Below, in pieces: positions 57,285 to 64,000 of a DNA stretch of 64,000 nucleotides. The notes under the pieces are model-generated. The model worked only from the letters and a program-made list of their open reading frames with translations, was not told the DNA's origin and ran no database searches. A program made the translations under genes and the position numbers. This stretch comes from Paracamarosporium sp. OC-R06-R3 (lineage: Eukaryota > Ascomycota > Dothideomycetes > Pleosporales > Didymosphaeriaceae): NCBI GenBank assembly GCA_019828545.1, contig JACVRA010000246.1:124001-188000 (forward strand), given 5' to 3'. Every line of letters begins with the position of its first letter. Position 1 is the first letter of the stretch.

Positions 57285-58292
57285 ACACATCGTTTCATGC
57301 CTCTCCACACTCGACCATCTATCCATTTCCTATCATCTATGTTGGTGTATTCTCAAGTCTATATTTCCCTACCACGGTATATTTCCTATCTCGGCATCTT
57401 TTCTTGCGGTTTGATACCCCACTGCGTCGGTTGGGCTGGCATCCTCACCCCTGTAGCTGTCTACTTGTATATTTTTTAATCACTCTCATTGTAAAGGCGC
57501 GACGAGTCTCATTAGTTAGCATGGTATTGGGCATCTTTATGAGCGAGCGCCTGCGCGGCGTACTGGTCATGAGCAGGAAGCGAAGGGATGAGGGAGGGCT
57601 AGATAGATCCGTGCATGATTGTGCGTGCGTACGAGAAATGCTAGCCAAACTACGATATGTTCAGAGTGTACTTCCCATAGTGACTGTCATCGGCTTTACA
57701 AAGATGGCATATACAAAGAACATGACAAGGAGAGGACGCGATGTAAGTGCCTTCGCTTGACCCTCTCGGTTGACGATTTACTAGGGACTCGGATTTACTT
57801 TGATTTAGGCTTTGAGTTGTCAAGTTTCATTCAGTTTCATGGTTTGTTTTTCAGCGTTTACAGCTGTTGAGAGCAATGGCTTGATCACAGCTCAGAATGA
57901 ACAAGATTTATGTTTGTCTGCGCAGACGATGTATATCCAGCACTCGACACGCAGCAATAACAAGGAGTACATTGTAGCGATTACGGCCTATAGCCCATAA
58001 TTCGTTCCAGAACTTCTTTATTGTCCGCTTTTGCGTGAACCTGGAGGTCGGACCGAATCGTGGCTTCCGGACGGAGCCGGTGTGCACTCCGCGTGTTGAA
58101 CAGTGCCTGTCATTCGTCATCGTGCCTACCCAACGCTGTCGTCACCTATTTCTATTGTACGAGTAAAAGAATATACAAAATGCCGAGTTGCCTCCCCGAG
58201 AGCCTCCAGCTGCCTTTTGCGACGCCGTTATTAGGGTCGCTCGTCCCGGATTGAGCGCGAAGCCTGTCGTTCGTTTGCTGAATTCTTACACC
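57285..58292. other. intergenic region
   Basis: This is a 1-kb gap between two plus-strand genes. It holds the 3' UTR of one and the promoter of the next. Frames are short and have no recognisable features. Confidence 0.5.
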
Positions 58293-59717
58293 ATGCTTCC
58301 TTCTATCATATTCCTATTGTCGATTTGCTTCGTCGCGCATCCTATATCCGCACAGGACTCGTCAGCGTCTGGAGACCTAGCTTCGCCAACACCAATATCA
58401 GCGTCTGGCCAGTTTTCGTCCTCTATCAGCACAGCGTCCGTATCTCTCGTGACCTCAACGGGTCCACAGACGGTTATATTCGACTATGGGAGTATGTTAG
58501 AAACGAGTGTCGTGGGAGCGACAGTTATCGGCGAAACTCCAAATAACGCCACTGCGTCCTCGTCCTCGTCCTCTTCACGGTCCACATCTACCGGTTCTCT
58601 CATTGGCATTACGGGTGCCAATCCTACTGGAAACTCGAGTGCCAGTGCGACCACTATCTCACGTCCTCGGCCGACGAATGTACGCCCTTGCAACGGGCAT
58701 GTCGAATTGTGCAATCGGAAGCTCAGCAATGTTTCAATGGTTGTCGCACACAACAGTCCCTTCGTTGTTGCTCACAATGCGGCCAGCAACCAAGTCTATC
58801 CAGTGCTTAACCAGCTCGAGGATGGGATTCGTGGTCGTAAGTCGTTGAATGTCTTTCCACTACGTCGATGACTGATGAGAATTATAGTGCAATTTGAGAC
58901 GCATTACCCCAACGCCACGGCTGGACTGCATCTCTGCCACACATCCTGCAACCTGCTCGATGTGGGAACCCTAGAATCCTACCTCACCACAGTCCGAGGC
59001 TGGCTCGAAACCCACCCCTACGAAGTCATTGCCATCATGATGGGCAACGACAACCGCGTACCCCCAACCACCTACATCGAACCGTTTCAGAATGCTGGCC
59101 TACTCCCATACCTATACACTCCACCCAAGAGCAACGCCACCCTCGACGACTGGCCTACTCTCGCCCAAATGATCCTCCTCAACAAGCGAGTAGTAGTGAT
59201 GCTAGACTACCTCGCAAACCAAACCGAAGTACCCTGGCTCCTCGACGAATTCAACTACCAATGGCAAACCCCCTTTTCACCCACCGACCCAGCCTTCCCA
59301 TGCACCGAACAGCGCCCCCCAAACCAGCCCGATGACATCTCAAGAAACAAAATGTACATGGTCAACCACAACCTGAACATCGACGTGCAGCTCCTCGGAC
59401 AAAGCATTCTCATCCCCGCATACACCCTCCTCGACGAGATCAACGCCGTCTCCGGAAACGGTAGTCTGGGACGAAACGTGGATAACTGCACTGCCATGTG
59501 GGGTCGCCCTCCCAACTGGCTGCTCGTCGACTACTACAATTTCGGCAACTTCAACGGCTCCGTGTTCCAGGTTGCTGCGGATGCGAACGGCGTGTCTTAT
59601 GATAGGGCGGGGTGTTGCGGTTCTGCTGTCACTAGCGCTGCTGCTCGTGAGGGCGGAAGCTATACCCTTGCTTTTCGTACTTTTGCGCTTGTTCTTTTCT
59701 TGTTCTTGGTGGTGTAA
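58293..59717 (+). CDS. secreted GPI-anchored PLC-like phosphodiesterase
   Basis: Exons 58293-58836 and 58888-59717 give 457 aa. A signal peptide (MLPSIIFLLSICFVAHPISA) is followed by a Ser/Thr-rich stretch of about 115 residues, then a TIM-barrel domain of the PI-PLC X-like superfamily. PCNGHVELCNRKLSNVSMV leads to VVAHNSPFVVAHNAASNQ (candidate catalytic His), LNQLEDGIRGLQFETHY, LHLCHTSCNLLDVGTLESYL and WLETHPYEVIAIMMGNDN, and later NKRVVVMLDY. The C-terminus (SYTLAFRTFALVLFLFLVV) is a GPI-attachment signal. Relatives are annotated as PLC-like phosphodiesterases in fungal walls. The full His-Asp/Glu-Asp-His set of bacterial PI-PLC cannot be matched by eye, so activity is uncertain. Confidence 0.87.
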
Positions 59718-60444
59718 GTTCTGTGGGAGTAATTGCGTGGGATTTTGTCCCGAGTCGTCGTTGGGCGGAGTACTTATAGATGGGCGTGGTGGCTGGGTCT
59801 TTTCGATGGCTCTTGTTTCTATACTGGTTTTCAAGCGTTCAAGCAAGCGATGTTACTTTGGGTTTTGCTCTTTGGTTCGGTTTGGTCTGGACGTTCAGGC
59901 GTAGAGCATGTTGTCAAGAGGTCATAGTGCTCTTACACATGGATTGAAAAGTAAGATTACTCCAGGATGGCTTGCATTCCTAAGAATAGCGCATTGTTCA
60001 TTTGCTTTGACTTTCATGATTCTGACTCGGATTGAGATGCAAGAATGTTCAGGGAAAACGGGGGTAACCTACCCATGATTGCTGCTTATGTTGAAGAGTC
60101 GAAGCACCTGCAGAGATTGAACTTCAAGACGGAGTTTTCCTTCTAGGCCTCACAACCCTCCTTTGGCTAGGCCGGGAAGTCTATCGGCTTGTTTTGCTTC
60201 GTCGGTAGCTGGTGTGAGCATACTGACATAGGACCGCGTGCTGTCGGTATGTAGGTAGAGTACGCAAAGATGCATACATACCTGACAGTCTTTCCCCCTT
60301 GATACTCTATCAAGAGAAGAGGTACCTGCACATTAGACCAAGACGCACATATTTCTCTAAACTGAAAAGGTTCATGCAACACACTTCATTATCTCTGTCC
60401 CACATTCACATTTCCACGCACGCACACACAACCAACTCAACACT
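59718..60444. other. convergent intergenic region
   Basis: No gene is seen in this 727-bp gap between two convergent genes. Confidence 0.5.
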
Positions 60445-61495
60445 CTACCCCCTCCCCCGAAACTGCTCGGCCACCATATCGCCCAGCGTCCTCCTCTGCC
60501 TCGCCTGCCCACCCGCCGCCGTCTCCCCAGCCAATATCCCCGTCGCCAATCCACTCCCAGCCCCCTCCCTCTCCCGTTCAGCATCCAGCCTCGCCCTCAG
60601 GCCCTCAAACTCCCTCTTCTTCTCCTCGCCTACCATCCACCCTGGCACCCGCCAACTGCTCGCATAAGGCAGCACGTCCCGTCTGTATGCCGTGCCGATG
60701 GCCCACCCGACCGCTGCACCGAGGAGGGATCCCGGGAATTGCGATAGTGCGAGTTGGAGGGGCGGGAGATAAGATGTTGCTTTGGAGGTGAATGTTATGG
60801 ATTTAGCCCATATACTCGTCGCGGTTTGTGCGGCGTTGGGGGTCGCGGATGATGATGTACTAGGCGGTGTGGACGAGTACGGCGAGATCTTGTAGCGGTA
60901 CGTGTAGGGTATGGCGGCGTAGTAGTTTGCGAGGAGAGCGAAGATGATGGGCGTGGGGCCTGCGGGGAGGAAGTTTGCGCGGCCGAAGGTAAGTGGGCGG
61001 AGGGCGAAGGTGAGGATCAGTGGGGGGAGGAGCGTCGTGTATGGGAGGGTCGCGAGGAGGAAGGACTGCGGGTGAGAGGGATGTTAGTATGGGCCGGGAA
61101 CCGAATGGCTTGGGTGGATGGGAGGGTACGTACGGCGAACTTGCGGCTGCCCCATAGTCGCTCGATGACTCGCAGGTTGTAAAGGCTGATCACTGCGAAC
61201 AGCACTTCGGTGGAGTTCGTGAAGCATATCTGTAACTCTTGTTAGTCTCCTGCCGTCGAGTAGTAGTCCGATTGCCGGGCTCCTCTATGAACACCCAACA
61301 AGCCTATAGCACACTCTTGTAACATACCTGCCATGTCAGGAACCTCCAAAATTGCCCATACTTCCAGATATGCGGCACAACCTGTATGTGTATGTAGTAT
61401 CGCGTGTCCGTCAAGCTCGCAATGAGTGCACCGATGACGGTCCCAAAGACAAGGAATTGCGACACCGGCGCATTTGTAAAGCCGGACGTGATCAT
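60445..61495 (-). CDS. DSC2: Dsc2/UBAC2-like rhomboid pseudoprotease
   Basis: Exons 61495-61328, 61229-61134 and 61065-60445 give 294 aa. The N-terminus ([20 protein letters not shown]) and the segments [56 protein letters not shown] and [23 protein letters not shown] match the rhomboid-like domain of Dsc2/UBAC2. There is no GxSx catalytic serine, consistent with a pseudoprotease. In fungi, Dsc2 is part of the Golgi/endosome Dsc E3 ligase that activates SREBP and degrades orphan membrane proteins. The C-terminus is a charged helix ([21 protein letters not shown]) and a short tail; the UBA domain of Schizosaccharomyces pombe Dsc2 is not present. A Derlin-like identity is the main alternative. 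Confidence 0.82.
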
Positions 61496-61943
61496 CGTGA
61501 ACGGAGGTCAAATTTCATGACTCGACGTAGTTGGAAGAAGAGTAGCAGAACACCTCGAGCGAGGATCGCGGGCTGGCGTGAGGTGGGATGCGGTGTCGGG
61601 GTGCCTCGGAGGTGCCACAGCGGAGCTTCGTGAAATGTAGCATGGACTCGCCGAGAGCACGTGCGAAATGTCACCACAGGTTGGCTCAAAGCCCAGCACA
61701 AGAGGACAAGATCAACTTTCTTAACGTTCGGTATTGACATGATTATTATACTACAATTTGGAAAGCCAGCGCACGCAGCGGGACTACATTGTCCTTGTTA
61801 ATCCCTATGATATCCTATCCATGTCCTCGCGGAGCTCGTCTTCATATAACACCAATTGCGAACTCCATCCCACCGGATAAACGCCCAAAAACCGAAAAGT
61901 TAGATAAAAGTTGGGAATTAGGAGGGAAGCTACTAAAAGAGCT
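61496..61943. other. intergenic region
   Basis: This contains the promoter of the Dsc2-like gene and the 3' UTR of the coiled-coil gene. Nothing else is seen. Confidence 0.5.
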
Positions 61944-63614
61944 CTACCGTTGACGTCGTCCCAAGGATCGCGTTTTTTCAACAAACTCGTCCTCATCCTC
62001 GGCGGGATTGAAAAGGAAATTCGCTTCCGTGTACGACGTCGCCCGCTGAAGACCCCTCGGATCTGCGCGGTGGGTGCTTCCCCATGAGCTTATCTGGTTA
62101 TACCACGGGCCACGGTAGTTCGGATCTACCTCTGTGGTTCGAGCTTCCGATAAAACAGAAGAAGGGATCTCCCACGTCGTCTCTGTCCCTGCCTCCGATT
62201 GCACTTCAGGTTCGGATTTTGCCCTAAGCTGCTCAGCGGAATAAGAGGTGTGTGCCGCACGACTGCTGTTACGTGGCGGGGTGACTGGGGCGTCTGACCC
62301 TCGCAAAGGCTGCTTGCTTCTGTTGGTCACAGGGCTGTGTGTAGTGCTTGATTTTTGTGAGGTATGTCGAGAGTGTCGCAATGAGGTATCCAAAGTCAAG
62401 CCATTTTGGAACTGTGCTCGTAGACCGCTAGCAGGCGTTTGTGGCGCACTTCCAGAATGTGTGATACCATATGGATCGTAGGCCAGCGCAGGAGATAACA
62501 TCGATCGCAAAGATCCTACTCGTCTCGGTGTACGACTTGGTCCTGAAGCAACTAGTTGCTGTTGGTACGCTTCTGGAATCCTTGGAACTTGCGGTACAGG
62601 TTCTTTCTTCTTTTTTTGTTGCTTCAAAGATGCATCCGACAACCGTCTGGAAAGATCCTCAGTCGATCGCTGGGTCTCTTTTTTCATATTGATGAACTTC
62701 TTCGCGCGCTCGGAGACGATTACCATGGATTCTTGGCTTGGTTTGCCGTGCGGCGAAGCAGGCATGCTGAAGTAATCGGAGTCATTATAGCTTGTTGAAG
62801 GGCGAGATTCGTCGATTGACTGGACATGGATTGGGTATGTAGGTTGTTCTTTCGCGGCCTCATACGAATCTGGATTGTGCCTGGATTCGGATCGCGACCT
62901 GACCACTCGAGACTTTAATTGTTCGATTTCCTCCACCAGAGCACCTTTGTCCTTTTCCAATCCGAGAATGAGCTCTGCAGCTTCCTGCAATGCTTCATCT
63001 CTCTTCTCCATGTTTGCCACTGTTTCGCCCGAAATCCTCAAAACATCTTGGTTCTGCTCGCGCAAGTCGGTCATTTCGTCTTCCATGTCTTGCACTTGGA
63101 GTGTGAGCTGACTGTTCGTCTCCCGCAAATCATGAACTTGATCTTGGTATGGCTCCAGCTCCTTGATTCGCTTCCGGTCCTCCTCGGCTTGATCCAGAAG
63201 CTTGTTGTGCTGATCTCTCAAGGCCTCAAGCCGCATTTTCAAGTCCATCTGTATGCTTTTCAGGGAGTCGTTTTCCGTTTGCAGCTCGCGCTGCGTGCGC
63301 GATCGTTGCAAAGCTCCTTCGCTCGGCCGCCTGGGCCGGCGCACTGGTGTTGCTTTCGTGGCGTCTTCCTCAACCTTCGCATTATCTAGCCATGGATCTG
63401 ACACCGCAGTATTAAGGGCCTCTGGCTGCGCCAGTCTGGGCTCAGTTGGCGTCGCAGTAGGTGTAACATGCGCGGCCCTTTTCGCATCCAGCGCGTTACG
63501 AAGAAGTTCAGACTTTGGCTCCGCAAATGAATCGGTGCGATTTCGTGAAGGGGGAGTCGAGATTGGCGTAGAAGGCAGGCTTGCGCGCCCAGATCGACGA
63601 ATTGGTGTACTCAT
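61944..63614 (-). CDS. coiled-coil protein, 556 aa, function unknown
   Basis: This is a single frame without introns. The N-terminal 95 residues are basic, Ser/Thr/Pro-rich and contain MSTPIRRSGRASLPSTPIS, a likely phosphorylated region. From about residue 105 (RSRTQRELQTENDSLKSIQ) to 240 runs an almost continuous coiled coil with regular Leu/Glu heptads (LRETNSQLTLQVQDMEDEMTD). A later helix (about 305-335, VSERAKKFINMKKETQRS) and a Lys-rich KKKKEPVPQVPRIPEAYQQQ segment follow. The C-terminus is disordered but ends with an aromatic patch (NYRGPWYNQISSWGS) and ATSYTEANFLFNPAEDEDEF. The opening of the coil faintly resembles fungal spindle-pole or microtubule-organising proteins with a centrosomin-type motif; I would not name it on that basis. 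Confidence 0.78.
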   Translation of the reverse strand: MSTPIRRSGRASLPSTPISTPPSRNRTDSFAEPKSELLRNALDAKRAAHVTPTATPTEPRLAQPEALNTAVSDPWLDNAKVEEDATKATPVRRPRRPSEGALQRSRTQRELQTENDSLKSIQMDLKMRLEALRDQHNKLLDQAEEDRKRIKELEPYQDQVHDLRETNSQLTLQVQDMEDEMTDLREQNQDVLRISGETVANMEKRDEALQEAAELILGLEKDKGALVEEIEQLKSRVVRSRSESRHNPDSYEAAKEQPTYPIHVQSIDESRPSTSYNDSDYFSMPASPHGKPSQESMVIVSERAKKFINMKKETQRSTEDLSRRLSDASLKQQKKKKEPVPQVPRIPEAYQQQLVASGPSRTPRRVGSLRSMLSPALAYDPYGITHSGSAPQTPASGLRAQFQNGLTLDTSLRHSRHTSQKSSTTHSPVTNRSKQPLRGSDAPVTPPRNSSRAAHTSYSAEQLRAKSEPEVQSEAGTETTWEIPSSVLSEARTTEVDPNYRGPWYNQISSWGSTHRADPRGLQRATSYTEANFLFNPAEDEDEFVEKTRSLGRRQR

Positions 63615-64000
63615 TTTGTGGAATGGCTTGGTGATAGTCCGCGGTAATGTACGGCGGCGGCGCTGTGAGACTGTTTATACCTTGTGTCGAAAGTGGAAGC
63701 CTGTGTGCTGAACAATGACTCTTTATCCCAAGGATAATAGGATTCTACGTCACAGTTGACTTGTTCTACCGCGCTCCTGTACAATGTGGGCGCGATATAG
63801 TACAGTAGAGTGCAGTCGCATATACGAAATGAGTGAAAGAATCATGCGCGTCGAAAGTGAGAAGCACTTGGAGCAGCATGTGTAGTGCAGTCGCGTGCGA
63901 AGTGAGGTGGAAAGTCACTGGACAGAGGCTCGGAGGAGATGTCCTTCGGTTCCATATCGTGTTCAGTGTGGCGGCGCAGTGAAAGGCGGGCGCGGACAAG
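63615..64000. other. right window edge, promoter region
   Basis: This is upstream sequence of the coiled-coil gene up to the end of the window. No further gene is visible. Confidence 0.5.

Noticed and set aside
1..64000. tRNA genes, CRISPR arrays, intact transposons, secondary-metabolite core enzymes
   Set aside because: Looked for tRNA T-loop signatures, regular spacer arrays, transposase/reverse-transcriptase motifs and PKS/NRPS/terpene synthase motifs; none seen. Weak or degenerate copies could be missed without a search tool.

Overview
This is nuclear DNA of a filamentous ascomycete (Pezizomycotina, most likely a Dothideomycete; the class is an inference). Most genes are broken by short introns of about 45-65 bp with GTRNGT-type donors and CTAAC/CTGAC-like branch points. 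The recognisable proteins are standard fungal orthologues: Psf3, Blm10, Cdc4, Hop1, Gpi18, eL8, Dsc2 and a cis-prenyltransferase. Genes lie on both strands, 0.4-1.9 kb apart, with no operons. I see no tRNA, rRNA, CRISPR array or intact transposon. Exon coordinates were worked out by hand from splice signals and reading-frame continuity; every multi-exon model reported adds up to an intact frame.

Layout. 0-9.4 kb: a SET-domain methyltransferase cut by the window edge, a large protein of unknown function, and a membrane-anchored S10 carboxypeptidase whose start codon sits alone in its first exon. 10.1-13.5 kb: an accessory-looking divergent pair, an MFS transporter and an intronless protein of the 4,5-dihydroxyphthalate decarboxylase family, sharing a 600-bp promoter that holds an 11-bp inverted repeat. 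14-21 kb: a type II membrane GT25-like glycosyltransferase, an F-box/2EXR-like protein, a cis-prenyltransferase (dolichol pathway), and a protein with three Cys-Pro motifs. 21.5-34.3 kb: a housekeeping block with the GINS subunit Psf3, the proteasome activator Blm10, an ornithine cyclodeaminase/mu-crystallin-like enzyme, ribosomal protein eL8 and the GPI mannosyltransferase Gpi18.

34.3-41.6 kb: a gene-poor gap with a possible gene relic, a secreted Ser/Thr-rich mucin-like protein with a Cys-rich tail, and a formin-type GBD/FH3 protein without an FH2 domain. 42.5-53.1 kb: a BRAP2/Etp1-type RING ligase, the SCF F-box/WD40 protein Cdc4, and the meiotic axis protein Hop1 (HORMA, PHD-type finger, winged helix) with one GC-AG intron. 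54.4-63.6 kb: a large disordered protein, a GPI-anchored PI-PLC-like phosphodiesterase, a Dsc2/UBAC2-like rhomboid pseudoprotease and a coiled-coil protein.

Most genes act independently. The one plausible functional unit is the MFS/decarboxylase pair (uptake or export of an aromatic acid plus its decarboxylation). It is the best candidate for something not well described.
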